A stretch of DNA of 64,000 nucleotides from Acrocarpospora macrocephala (GTDB lineage: Bacteria > Actinomycetota > Actinomycetes > Streptosporangiales > Streptosporangiaceae): positions 124,001 through 188,000 of the forward strand of contig NZ_BLAE01000006.1 in assembly GCF_009687865.1 (NCBI RefSeq). The letters run 5' to 3'. Positions 52,628-61,054 of the stretch are shown piece after piece. Every line of letters begins with the position of its first letter. Position 1 is the stretch's first letter. The notes below the pieces were generated by a model. It was not told the DNA's origin and did no database searches. It worked only from the letters and a program-made list of their open reading frames with translations. The translations under genes and the position numbers were made by a program.

Positions 52628-53302
52628 TCATGAAGTAGGTTGCTCAGTGATCCACGGTAGGACGTTACGACTACCGATTGCCATGTAAGCGGCAATATTC
52701 TCTCGAACCGCCACATGTTCCGAGACGACGAATGCGAAGACAGGGCAATCGGCAAGCGAGAACCTTTCCCGCAATTCCTGAAGCGAGCGTCCACTGCTGA
52801 CATTCCCTTGAATGATCCAGCAGCGGTTGCCGTCTAGTTGATAGCTTTCCGGCCAAAGAGCGCCGATCCGGGGGTTTTTTCCACGAGTCTCGTACCGCAT
52901 GTCAAAGACAAGGACGGACGGTGGCTCGTATCCCAGGTCTCGAATCGCCTTCGCCACCATCCCAACCGCGATCGCCCCTCCGGGGCCAATCCCGACTAGG
53001 ACCTTCTCCGCAGTCAGCTCACGAAGGAGGCGGGTATGAACGTAGTCCCGCACGGCCCGAAACAGAATAAACCATCTAAGAGGGCCCGCCACAGCGGAAA
53101 CTAGTACGACTCCTAGCCCGGAAAACAAGATAAGGAGGACGGCCAGGGGCACAGAACCCTTGACCCCCGCGGCCTCAGCAACAGTCCACACCAATCCGAC
53201 TAGCGATCCGGTCATTACCACCGCGCCCGCTGCTGTTACAGACCTACGTCGGTCGAAGATCCAAATGATTCTTTGAAGCCAGAAGACGCCAGGCGAAGGC
53301 AT
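52628..53302 (-). CDS. Membrane-anchored phosphoribosyltransferase-like protein
   Basis: 224 residues. Two N-terminal membrane segments (SVTAAGAVVMTGSLVGLVWT, then LAVLLILFSGLGVVLVSAVA) precede a basic linker and a cytoplasmic domain with the PRTase order: KVLVGIGPGGAIAVGMVAKA (about 112-131), VLVFDMR (about 146) and CWIIQGNVSSGRSLQELRER (about 174-193). The last block replaces the normal DD of the PRPP loop with QG but keeps the SSGRS phosphate loop. Lower GC than its neighbours suggests acquisition. Membrane PRTases of this kind are not part of known nucleotide salvage; a signalling or defence role is speculative. Confidence 0.65.
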   Translation of the reverse strand: MPSPGVFWLQRIIWIFDRRRSVTAAGAVVMTGSLVGLVWTVAEAAGVKGSVPLAVLLILFSGLGVVLVSAVAGPLRWFILFRAVRDYVHTRLLRELTAEKVLVGIGPGGAIAVGMVAKAIRDLGYEPPSVLVFDMRYETRGKNPRIGALWPESYQLDGNRCWIIQGNVSSGRSLQELRERFSLADCPVFAFVVSEHVAVRENIAAYMAIGSRNVLPWITEQPTS

Positions 53303-53893
53303 AGCGAACTTTGTCCATACCCAGTCCTGAGGAGCAAGTAGAACGACGCTACTGTGGCCGTAGCGTAATCACAAGTTCAACTAGACTGGAACGAGGGTGA
53401 ACTTCACCAATCCTCGACTGGTGTCACTCATCTCGGCAGAAGAGGACGACGTCACGGTCCCGAGCCTGGGCGCGTCCGGGCCCAGGCAAGCACGAGCCAT
53501 GATGTCAACTCTTCGTCGTGCTCACGAGAGTGTCGCTGACCTTCGCAGGATTTCGGTCCCCAGCATGCTCATCTTCAATGACTTCTCGTGGTCATACCGA
53601 ATGACGGGTAACAGCGGGTGTCAGACTCATCGCCATGCGTGATGACGTGGTTGAGGGAACTCTTGGAAGCTGGCCCGGAGCTCCCGTAGGTGCCCAGGCT
53701 CTCGACAACGCACTGCTCGGCCGCCCTTGGATGCCCGCTCTCACAGCTGACGTGAATAGTCGCCTGTGGGGGGATGCTGCTCCAGCCGCCACACTGTCTT
53801 GTGCGCGGCTCAAGGACGCGCTGATCGAACGTTGGCCTAATGAGAGAGGTGCCCTGACGCGCGGTCCGCCCTGCCCGCCCTATCGTCGGACTC
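53303..53893. other. Region without a confident gene
   Basis: Short frames on both strands (for example 53397-53642 and 53635-53934 on plus) have weak codon bias and no recognised motif. Base composition is lower in GC around 53303-53600. It may hold the promoter of the dehydrogenase at 53894 and a decayed gene. Confidence 0.4.
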
Positions 53894-54916
53894 ATGGTGC
53901 GGATTCCGGACGAGATGAACGCTTGGGTCGTTGATCGGCCAGGGCCGATGTCGACTGAGCCGTTGAAGCGGGTGCGAATTCCGGTGCCCGAACCCCTTCC
54001 GGGCCAGGTGCTGATCAAGGTTGAGGTCTGCGCGGTGTGCCGTACCGACCTGCACCTCGCCGAAGGCGACCTTGAACCCCATCGGCCGCGCACGGTTCCG
54101 GGCCACGAGGCGGTCGGGCACATCGTGGCAGGGGCGACGAATGCGGACCTGACGGTCGGGTCTCGGGTCGGGGTGGCTTGGCTGCGGTCGACCTGTGGCA
54201 CATGCCGATATTGCCTGCGCGGGGCGGAGAACCTCTGCCCGTATTCCACGTATACCGGCTGGGATGCGGACGGCGGCTACGCCGAATACCTTCTCGCCCC
54301 CGAGGCCTATGTCTATCCGCTGCCGGAGGATCATCCTGCGGAGAAGCTGGCTCCGCTGCTGTGCGCCGGAATCATCGGATATCGTGCACTGCTCCAGGCC
54401 GACCTCCCGCCCGGTGGCCGGCTTGGCATCTACGGCTTCGGCGCGTCAGCGCATCTCACCGCTCAAGTGGCCATCGCCCAAGGCGCTGCTGTACATGTGC
54501 TGACAAGGTCGGAGAAAGCGCGCGAGCTTGCCCTCGACTTGGGGGCGGCGTCGGCACGGGGCGCCTATGACGCACCGCCCGAACCACTCGATTCGGCCAT
54601 CCTCTTCGCCCCCGTGGGTGATCTCGTTCCCGTGGCGCTGGAGGCGCTCGACCGCGGCGGCACGCTCGCCGTCGCGGGCATCCACCTCACCGACATCCCC
54701 AGCCTCACCTACGAACGACACCTCTTCCAGGAGCGCGTCCTGCGCAGCGTCACCGCCAACACCCGCGAGGACGGCCACGCGTTCCTGGCATTCGCCGCAC
54801 ACAACCCCCTCCAGGTCACCACCGTCCCGTACGACTTCGCCAACGCCGCGGACGCGCTCACCGATCTGGCCGCCGACCGCATGAACGGCGCAGCGGTCCT
54901 CCACATCGGCAACTGA
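53894..54916 (+). CDS. Zinc-dependent alcohol dehydrogenase
   Basis: 340 residues, MDR superfamily. [18 protein letters not shown] gives catalytic-zinc Cys; [11 protein letters not shown] gives the GHE motif; [16 protein letters not shown] carries the four structural-zinc cysteines; [20 protein letters not shown] is the Rossmann glycine motif (GxGxxG variant). Similar to AdhP-type enzymes that act on primary alcohols with NAD or NADP. Transcribed alone. Start chosen at ATG 53894; no strong ribosome site is visible. Confidence 0.9.
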   Translation: MVRIPDEMNAWVVDRPGPMSTEPLKRVRIPVPEPLPGQVLIKVEVCAVCRTDLHLAEGDLEPHRPRTVPGHEAVGHIVAGATNADLTVGSRVGVAWLRSTCGTCRYCLRGAENLCPYSTYTGWDADGGYAEYLLAPEAYVYPLPEDHPAEKLAPLLCAGIIGYRALLQADLPPGGRLGIYGFGASAHLTAQVAIAQGAAVHVLTRSEKARELALDLGAASARGAYDAPPEPLDSAILFAPVGDLVPVALEALDRGGTLAVAGIHLTDIPSLTYERHLFQERVLRSVTANTREDGHAFLAFAAHNPLQVTTVPYDFANAADALTDLAADRMNGAAVLHIGN

Positions 54917-55107
54917 TCAGCCCGAAGGTTCTTGGTCCAGAAAGCGAGATCGCCTCCGGGCGTGCCCACCATGTGCCCACCGGAGTGGTCTAGAGGTCAA
55001 GAATGGCCTTTCCCGGACTGAAAACAGACGCCAAGGCGGCCACTGCGCTCATCCCCCGGAAGCGACGGCTCCGCGATCTTGGCCTCACATCGGCATCACA
55101 TCGAGGA

Positions 55108-55129
55108 TTTGATCTTGATTAAGATCAAA
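55108..55129. repeat. Inverted repeat near the tRNA-Ser terminator
   Basis: TTTGATCTT (55108-55116) and AAGATCAAA (55121-55129) with a GATT loop. AT-rich arms suggest a protein-binding operator or a weak hairpin. It abuts the terminator at 55129-55162. Confidence 0.6.
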
Positions 55130-55162
55130 ATGGCCCTCTTCCCGGGCTGGGAGAGGGCCATT
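55129..55162 (-). terminator. Terminator of tRNA-Ser
   Basis: AATGGCCCTC (55129-55138) and GAGGGCCATT (55153-55162) are perfect complements, with TCCC and GGGA continuing inward. On the minus strand the stem is followed by TTGATC. It lies eight bases past the tRNA-Ser 3-prime end. Confidence 0.75.
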
Positions 55163-55169
55163 GAACTGC

Positions 55170-55258
55170 GGAGGTTCGGGGATTTGAACCCCGGATGGGC
55201 TTAAGACCCAAACCGCATTAGCAGTGCGGCGCCATAGACCGGACTAGGCGAAACCTCC
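55170..55258 (-). tRNA. tRNA-Ser(GCT)
   Basis: 89 bases from 55258. Acceptor GGAGGTT, D arm with CCTAG..CTATGG, anticodon arm CGCAC-TGCTAAT-GCGG-type stem giving GCT, a long class II variable arm (TTTGGGTCTTAAGCCCAT) and T arm CGGGG-TTCAAAT-CCCCG. Normal bacterial tRNA-Ser in all features. No CCA is encoded. Confidence 0.9.
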
Positions 55259-55361
55259 CGGTAGCCGATGTGGCTCAGGACAGAGTACCGGCGATCGTGC
55301 GAGGCGGCAAAGTGAATTGAGGTGTGGCGCAGGGCGGGCAGTCCAGTGTGGGGTCCGGGAA

Positions 55362-55404
55362 GCGCACAGCCCTTATCCACAGGCTGTGGATAAGGGCTGT
55401 GCGC
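55362..55404. repeat. 43-base perfect palindrome holding two DnaA boxes
   Basis: Bases 55362-55382 and 55384-55404 are exact reverse complements around a single central base. Each arm contains TTATCCACA or its complement TGTGGATAA, the canonical DnaA box, at 55373-55381 and 55385-55393. No T-run follows, so it does not look like a terminator. It may titrate DnaA or act as a regulatory site. No gene overlaps it. Confidence 0.75.
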
Positions 55405-55563
55405 AAGGTGTGGATGGCATGCGGGCCGTTCCACCTGAGGTCAGAGCGGCTTCGGGCTTGATCGGACGGGACCGTGCTGCGCGAGCTCGCCTCGATGTCA
55501 GGTCGCGGTCAGGATGGGCGAGTTCTGCGGCCCGGCTGCGCGCGCCTGTCCCTCGTAGGGGGT

Positions 55564-56127
55564 TCAGGCCTGCCGTACCGCTTCGCCTTCGATTTCGATC
55601 TTGATCTTCTTGCCGACGAGGAAGCCGCCGGCCTCCAGGGCCTGGTTCCAGGTCAGGCCGAAGACCTCGCGGTCGAGTTCGGCTTCGGCGGAGAAACCGA
55701 AGATCTCCTGGCCCCACGGGTTGGTGGCGGCGCCGCCGAACTCGGCCTTGAGCGCGACCTGCTTGGTGACGTCGCGGATGGTGAGGTCGCCGACCAGGGT
55801 GAACTCGTCTCCGCTGAAGTCCTGGACGGCCGTGCTGCGGAACGTCACCTCGGGGAACTTGTCGGCGGACAGGAAGTCGTCGCCGCGGAGGTGGGTGTCG
55901 CGGTCGCCAACGCCAGTGTTGATGCTCGCCGCCTGGATCGTGACGTCCACGGCTGATTCGGCCGGGTTCTCGGCGATGACAATCTTGCCGCTAAACTCGG
56001 CGAAGTTGCCACGGACCTTGCTGACCATCATGTGCTTGGCGACGAATCCGACCCGGGTGTGTGCCCCGTCGAGGGCGAACTCACCGGCGACCGGGATGGT
56101 GATGCCCTGCCACTCACGAACGCTCAT
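55564..56127 (-). CDS. YceI-family protein
   Basis: 187 residues from ATG 56127, preceded by GGAG at eight bases. GEFALDGAHTRVGFVAKHMM, VSKVRGNFAEFSGKIVIA, SINTGVGDRDTHLRGDDFL, FPEVTFRST and LTIRDVTKQVALKAEF are the landmarks of the YceI lipid-binding lipocalin-like barrel, which binds isoprenoids. There is no signal peptide, so it is probably cytoplasmic in this organism. Divergent from the MarR gene and likely controlled by it. Confidence 0.9.
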   Translation of the reverse strand: MSVREWQGITIPVAGEFALDGAHTRVGFVAKHMMVSKVRGNFAEFSGKIVIAENPAESAVDVTIQAASINTGVGDRDTHLRGDDFLSADKFPEVTFRSTAVQDFSGDEFTLVGDLTIRDVTKQVALKAEFGGAATNPWGQEIFGFSAEAELDREVFGLTWNQALEAGGFLVGKKIKIEIEGEAVRQA

Positions 56128-56183
56128 AGCTGATCTCCAGAGATTGTTGCCTTGCGGATGTTTGCAGCAACAAATGTCTACAC

Positions 56184-56197
56184 GAGGAATATTCCTC
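56184..56197. promoter_or_regulatory. Candidate MarR operator
   Basis: GAGGAATATTCCTC is a perfect 14-base palindrome in the middle of the 101-base gap between the divergent YceI and MarR genes, flanked by GTCTAC and GTAGAC, which are also complementary. This is the usual site of action of a MarR autorepressor. Confidence 0.65.
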
Positions 56198-56228
56198 ACG
56201 TCAACTACCGTCGCGTAGACTTCTGAGC

Positions 56229-56720
56229 ATGGACGCTTTTGAAGATCCTCGGCTGACAGCGATGGGGCTGTTCGCCGAGGTTTACACCGGGATAGCCGAC
56301 AAGGCCAATGCCGGAATCGCGAAGGCAGGGCTGTCGGATGTCGACTTCGAGACGCTGATCCGGCTCGCCCGGTCGCCCCGGCAGAGCCTGCGAATGAGTG
56401 ACCTCGCCGCCCAGACGTCATTGTCGACGAGCGGGATCACCCGGGTCGTGGACCGGCTGGAACGCGAAGGCTTGGTGGTGCGCGAGGCATGCGCGACCGA
56501 TCGGCGGGCGTCCTACGCGGTGATCACTGAGGCGGGCAACGCACGCCTTCAGCAAGTGCTCCCCCAGCACCTGGCGGACATCGAACTCTGGTTCACCGGC
56601 CTGCTGACCCCAGAACAACTCACGATATTTCTGGACATGCTCCGGACTATTCGTGATGTGGTACGCCCCTGCGCCACCGCCGGGGTGATCAACCCAAGGG
56701 TTGACGCTGGCCAGGGATGA
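56229..56720 (+). CDS. MarR-family transcriptional regulator
   Basis: 163 residues. Winged-helix core: ETLIRLARSPRQSLRMSDLA, AQTSLSTSGITRVVDRLERE, GLVVREACATDRRASYAVIT (about 41-100). The DRLEREGLV and DRR wing match the MarR consensus. Its 3-prime end overlaps the convergent sigma factor gene by 32 bases. Likely represses the adjacent YceI gene. Confidence 0.9.
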   Translation: MDAFEDPRLTAMGLFAEVYTGIADKANAGIAKAGLSDVDFETLIRLARSPRQSLRMSDLAAQTSLSTSGITRVVDRLEREGLVVREACATDRRASYAVITEAGNARLQQVLPQHLADIELWFTGLLTPEQLTIFLDMLRTIRDVVRPCATAGVINPRVDAGQG

Positions 56721-57189
56721 GCATGTCGCCGCGGAGCTTCGCCATGGCCCGGGAGACCGTGCTCTTCACGGTCCCGACGCTGATCCCCAGCGCTTTGGCG
56801 ATCTCGGGTTCCGTCATGTCCTCGTAGTACCGCAGAACGATCGCCGTCCGCTGCCGGGCCGGTAGCCGGCTCAGCGCGTTCTCCAGCTCGTCGTACCGAT
56901 GACCGGGATCCTGATAGACGGGAATGTCAGGAATTTCGTCGGAGGGGTACTCCTCCAGCTTTCGTCGGCGCCACCATGAGATATTGATATTGACCATCGC
57001 CCGGCGCACGTACCCATCCAGCGCGGCACGATCTTGAATCCGGTCCCACGCCACATATGTCTTGGCCAGCGCCGCCTGCAGCAGATCCTCGGCGTCGGCG
57101 GGGTTGCCCGTAAGCTGGTTCGCCGCGCGCAGCAGGGCCGACCCGCGAGTCACCACGTACTCCCGGAACTCCTCGTGGCTTGCGATCAT
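56689..57189 (-). CDS. SigE-family ECF RNA polymerase sigma factor
   Basis: 166 residues. Region 2: LLRAANQLTGNPADAEDLLQ, AALAKTYVAWDRIQD; linker; region 4: ALSRLPARQRTAIVLRYYED, MTEPEIAKALGISVGTVKST. This is the SigE (Actinobacteria ECF, with the WWRRRKLEE segment) subfamily. No anti-sigma gene is evident beside it. Directs RNA polymerase to stress promoters in relatives. Confidence 0.9.
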   Translation of the reverse strand: MIASHEEFREYVVTRGSALLRAANQLTGNPADAEDLLQAALAKTYVAWDRIQDRAALDGYVRRAMVNINISWWRRRKLEEYPSDEIPDIPVYQDPGHRYDELENALSRLPARQRTAIVLRYYEDMTEPEIAKALGISVGTVKSTVSRAMAKLRGDMLIPGQRQPLG

Positions 57190-57432
57190 GCGATCAGAAT
57201 CCCAGCCCGAGCCGTTCGTCCGGCTGAGCCGGAATCAAGGTTTCGCACTGCTGACCGCAAAGATCATTTAAGCCCGCTGACACGATCGACTTTGCTCTTT
57301 ATCGGGTACGGCACAGCCGATTAGGGTCGGGTTTGCCCCGACTCGGGGTCAACGGATTCCACCAGGAGTGGGAATTCTGCTACCACACACCGCCCAGCGC
57401 GGAAATTATCCCCCTATCAGGCTAGACATCAT

Positions 57433-58383
57433 GTGAGGCTGGTGGGTGTGGCGATGCATGTTGAACGTAGGCGCGCGCTGGCGGCAGCCGTACTCGGCCG
57501 GGATCCTGATCCGGCTCGGCTGGCGGCCGACGACGGCGTGATGCTGGACGCGGTCAGTGGCGTGATCCTCGATGTCAGCCCGCACCTGATCATCGTGGAG
57601 ACCGATGACGGTGACGAGGAGCGGCTCGTGATCGCGCCGTGGGCGACCGCGTGGCGGGGTGGGACCACCACGCCGGCAGATCTTCCGGTCGGGTCCCGGG
57701 TGATCATCAGGGCCCTGCGTTCCGGCAAGGTAGTGGACCGGATCTGGGCGGATATCACCAGGATGACCGGCATCATCCGCTCGGTCAGCGGCCGGACCGA
57801 CCTCGCCATCGAGCTTGACTGCGGCCCGCATCGCGGACACCGGTCGATCGTGATCCCCTATCGATCTTCCGGGCGAGTGCGGGTGCGGTATCCGAAGCTG
57901 GAGCCGGGTTATCTCTTCGACGCCATCGGCGTGCTCCGCGACGGCACTCCGCTCGCCCAGCTTCCGGCCACCTCGCAGCCCGCCTACCGGGCTGAATCCG
58001 TCCCGCCGCCGCCCCCGGCCTACGGCGGGGTCCAGTCGAAGATCTCCGGGACCGCGGTCTGGTCGGACTTCACCGATCGAGGCGCGGCTTATGCGATGTT
58101 GGAGCGGTCCGACTCGGAATGCGAGGATGCGGGCGTCTCGTGCGCCGGGCTGCCTTACCTAGCGCTCGGGTCGATGTTGTCTGTGCGGAATGTCTGTGCG
58201 GGGCGGGCGGCGGCGTTGCCGATCGTGGCGTGCGGCTGCCTGGCCGGACGCTTCTGCGATCGATGCGTGGAATGCGGGACCTCGCCGCGCGGCCGCATCG
58301 TGGAACTCTCGGCCACCTCGTACGTCGAGCTCGGCGGGGATCTGACCAAGGGGTGCTTCAACGCGCGGGTGGGGTTGACGTGA
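57433..58383 (+). CDS. Conserved protein upstream of MauE
   Basis: 316 residues from a GTG; an ATG at 57454 (MHVERRRALAAAVLGRD) is an alternative. N-terminal strand-rich half (HLIIVETDDGDEERLVIAPW, then GSRVIIRALRSGKVVDRIWA) and a C-terminal Cys-rich part (SDSECEDAGVSCAGLPYLAL, CGCLAGRFCDRCVECG). The Cys motifs and the neighbour suggest a role in disulphide or cofactor maturation together with MauE, but no enzyme is recognised. Confidence 0.65.
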   Translation: MRLVGVAMHVERRRALAAAVLGRDPDPARLAADDGVMLDAVSGVILDVSPHLIIVETDDGDEERLVIAPWATAWRGGTTTPADLPVGSRVIIRALRSGKVVDRIWADITRMTGIIRSVSGRTDLAIELDCGPHRGHRSIVIPYRSSGRVRVRYPKLEPGYLFDAIGVLRDGTPLAQLPATSQPAYRAESVPPPPPAYGGVQSKISGTAVWSDFTDRGAAYAMLERSDSECEDAGVSCAGLPYLALGSMLSVRNVCAGRAAALPIVACGCLAGRFCDRCVECGTSPRGRIVELSATSYVELGGDLTKGCFNARVGLT

Positions 58384-58417
58384 CGCGCGACGGCTCGGGG
58401 CAGAAGGAGGATGTTGG

Positions 58418-59224
58418 GTGAGCGAGACGATCGCGGCGGCGGCGGAGCCGATCCTGGTGTTCATGTTCGCGCTGGGCGGCGTGGCCAAGCTGGCCAGCGT
58501 CGGCAGTGACGCGGAGCCCGGCGCGCTGGCCAGGCTGGGCCCAGCGGTGCTGATGCCTGCACGGTTCCGCCGGCCAGCGATGATCTTCTGTGCCGTGGTC
58601 GAGTTCGGCCTCGCGATCGGCCTGGTCTTCTTCGACCACCCCGTCCCGCGCTGGATGACGGTCGCGTTCTTCGCCGTGTCCACATATGTCCTGTGGGACC
58701 TGCGAAGGCGCCGCCCTGACGTGGGCTGCGGCTGCTTCGGCGAGGTCAGCGCCAGACCGGTCGGTCTGCGATCCATCGGCCGCACGGTGGTGCTGACCAC
58801 GATGGCGATCATGATCGCGCTCCACAACACCAGTGGCCTGCCCCATCTGACGTGGACCTTCGCGGCCTGGCTCGGCGGCGGCATCATGCTGCTCCTGATC
58901 CTTTCCCCCGAGATCGAGGAATCCCTGGCCCGGCTCCGCTACCGGGCCCCCTGCGAACAGCGCCCCTTCCCCGCCGACCGCGCCTTCTCCCGGCTGCGGT
59001 CGAGCACGGCCTGGCGCGCCCATTACCCGATGCTGAAATCGGAGGAGCCCTCCGACAGCTGGCGTGAACTCTGCTGGCGCTTCTTCGCGTTCGACGCGGT
59101 GGATGGATCGGATGTCGTCTTCGCGGTCTACCTGAGCGGCCGTCGCCCGCCCGTCCGCGCGGCGATCGTGGGCGCGGACGGGCGGCAGGCGCCTCTGCAG
59201 GAATCTATCCCTGTATCGGCCTGA
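58418..59224 (+). CDS. MauE-type membrane protein
   Basis: 268 residues. Four hydrophobic segments in the first 165 residues; VGCGCFGEVSARPVGLRSIG (about 105-124) carries the CGCFG motif typical of MauE/DoxX-related disulphide proteins. The C-terminal part from about 175 is soluble. Starts 34 bases after the preceding gene and probably shares its transcript. In other organisms MauE helps mature periplasmic disulphide-containing proteins; the substrate here is unknown. Confidence 0.75.
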   Translation: MSETIAAAAEPILVFMFALGGVAKLASVGSDAEPGALARLGPAVLMPARFRRPAMIFCAVVEFGLAIGLVFFDHPVPRWMTVAFFAVSTYVLWDLRRRRPDVGCGCFGEVSARPVGLRSIGRTVVLTTMAIMIALHNTSGLPHLTWTFAAWLGGGIMLLLILSPEIEESLARLRYRAPCEQRPFPADRAFSRLRSSTAWRAHYPMLKSEEPSDSWRELCWRFFAFDAVDGSDVVFAVYLSGRRPPVRAAIVGADGRQAPLQESIPVSA

Positions 59225-59225
59225 C

Positions 59226-59311
59226 ACTAGAGAGCCGTAGATTCCTGAATCCAGGCGCGGCGATTGGACTCTCTACGGCTCTCTAGCTTCCCCGCTAGAA
59301 AGCCGTAGAGA
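59226..59311. repeat. Three-copy inverted repeat array with competing hairpins
   Basis: Copy A CTAGAGAGCCGTAGA (59226-59240), copy B CTCTCTACGGCTCTCTAG (59268-59285) and copy C CTAGAAAGCCGTAGAGAG (59294-59311). B can pair either with A (15 of 15) or with C (17 of 18). It lies between two convergent genes. There is no T-run, so it is not a standard terminator. Confidence 0.75.
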
Positions 59312-59329
59312 GGTCAATGGGCCCAGCGG

Positions 59330-60511
59330 TCAGATCGGCTGGGCACGTAAGAACCTCCCGAAGTGAGGGACGGTGAAGGCGATCTGCCCCCGTTCGGCGC
59401 TGTAGATCAGGCCCTTCTTGATCAGGCTGTCGCGCGCCGGGGAAAGGCTGGACGGCTTGCGGCCGAGCGCGTCGGCCACATCGGCGGTGGGCACGGGCTC
59501 GTCCCCGAGTTGCGCCATCGCGTGCATATAGTCGCGTTCTGCCGGGGTGGCACGCTCGTAACGGCTGCCGAAGAAGCCGACCGCGAGTTCCTCCTCGGCC
59601 TCCGGAGCGGACACCTTGATGTCCTCGGCGGTGATCGGGCTCCGAGGCGCGAGATCCCAGGCGACCTTGCCATACGCCTGGACGAAGTAGGGGTAGCCGT
59701 CGGCCGCCTCGTAGAGCGCGTCAAGCGCTTCCGGCGTGAACGCGACGCCCTCCTCCTGGGCGGGGGCGATCAGCGCCAGGTCGGCGGCCTCGCGGTCGAG
59801 GCGGTCGATTCGCGCATACCTGAACAACCGCTCGGAGTAGCTCTTGCTGGCCGACAGGACCGAGGGAAGGTGCGGGAGTCCCGCGCCGACCACGATCAAC
59901 CGGCCGCTGGTCTGGGAGAGTTCGTGGCAGGCCGCGCAGAGGGCGGAGACGTCCAAGGCCGGCACGTCCTGCATCTCGTCGATGAACAGGGCGATGCCGA
60001 CGCCGAGGTCGGTGGCCACGCTGGCCGCGTCCACGAACAGCTCGGTCAGGTCGATCTCCAGGTCGCCGGAGTCGGCGCGCCCCCGGCTGGCGGGGACGTC
60101 GATGCCGGGCGACCAGTGCGAGGTGCCCTTGGCCGCCCCGGGGTCGCGCATCGCGAACGCCTTGAGCACGCCGAGGAACTCATCGATACGCTCGGGGCCG
60201 CGATGCCGGGGGGCCAGCTCGCGGATCGCCATGTGCAGCGCGGCGGCGACCGGGCGGCGGATCGACTGGTCCGGCCGTGCCTCGATCTTGCCGGTGCCCC
60301 AGAGGCGCTGGATGGCCATCGACTTGAAGGTGTTGAGCAGCACGGTCTTACCGACGCCACGCAGCCCGGTCACGACCATGCTTCGCTCCGGGCGGCCGCG
60401 GGCCACCCGCTCAAGGACGACCTCGAACTGCTGGAGCTCACGATCACGGCCGGCGAGCTCGGGGGGACGCTGGCCGGCGCCGGGGGCGTAGGGGTTACGC
60501 ACAGGGTCCAC
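59330..60511 (-). CDS. AAA-family ATPase, ORC/MalT-like
   Basis: 393 residues from GTG 60511; a longer frame to 60637 is possible but its extra part has poor coding character and a promoter-like sequence. MVVTGLRGVGKTVLLNTFKS (Walker A, about 50) and VGIALFIDEMQDVPALDVSA (Walker B, about 180), with a C-terminal winged helix (LGDEPVPTADVADALGRKPS, SLSPARDSLIKKGLIYSA). The layout resembles standalone actinobacterial orc/cdc6-like ATPases. Function unknown; could be regulatory. Confidence 0.8.
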   Translation of the reverse strand: MDPVRNPYAPGAGQRPPELAGRDRELQQFEVVLERVARGRPERSMVVTGLRGVGKTVLLNTFKSMAIQRLWGTGKIEARPDQSIRRPVAAALHMAIRELAPRHRGPERIDEFLGVLKAFAMRDPGAAKGTSHWSPGIDVPASRGRADSGDLEIDLTELFVDAASVATDLGVGIALFIDEMQDVPALDVSALCAACHELSQTSGRLIVVGAGLPHLPSVLSASKSYSERLFRYARIDRLDREAADLALIAPAQEEGVAFTPEALDALYEAADGYPYFVQAYGKVAWDLAPRSPITAEDIKVSAPEAEEELAVGFFGSRYERATPAERDYMHAMAQLGDEPVPTADVADALGRKPSSLSPARDSLIKKGLIYSAERGQIAFTVPHFGRFLRAQPI

Positions 60512-61054
60512 GCTGTCGGACTTTATGACCGGATATAGCGGCCGTCGTAGATTTCCATAGAAAGCGCTACGGCGTGTCGCGGAACGGCGGGTGCCGGGGC
60601 ATCGGGTGGGCGGGATCGGAGCCGCGAGCAGTGCCATGCGCTCCTCCTCACCTGCGCGTATGGGCGACCGCCTCCCAAGGGAGCCCGGTACGAACCCATG
60701 TTCGATCCGATGCCGATGACTGTAGCGCGGGATCGAACATGTGCGCGAGCCTTTCCCGAGAAAAGCTCGTTCAAAGATCGTTTAGGCCCGGCTATGTCGG
60801 GATATAGCGCGACAGCGTCCGCGCGGCGCAGTCAGCAGGGGCGTACGACGAGACCAAGCGGCAGCTCGACCACGGCCCACAACCAAGACCCGCCCAAAGA
60901 GCGATGATATTTCCCCTAAAAGCCGCCCAAGGACCCGCAAGGGTTTCGTGTCACAACAAGGCTCGCACGAGCGCGGAAACACCGCCTGACCAGGCATTAC
61001 ATCCATCTTCTCGTTCCCGGGACCCCCGCGAGCGGTGTAGGTACCCTCAAACCC
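60512..61054. other. Intergenic region with an inverted repeat
   Basis: No confident gene. It holds the promoter side of the ATPase gene on the minus strand and the leader of the peptidase gene on the plus strand. An inverted repeat lies at 60697-60741. Confidence 0.4.
60697..60741. repeat. 12-base inverted repeat
   Basis: CATGTTCGATCC (60697-60708) and GGATCGAACATG (60730-60741) are exact complements separated by 21 bases. This length and spacing suits a protein operator more than a hairpin. It lies about 190 bases upstream of the ATPase start. Confidence 0.6.

Noticed and set aside
53397-53642. 81-residue frame on plus strand
   Set aside because: Weak codon bias, no ribosome site and no similarity I can recognise; kept as part of the unassigned region.
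53635-53934. Frames on both strands before the dehydrogenase
   Set aside because: Overlap each other and the start of the dehydrogenase; composition does not support coding.
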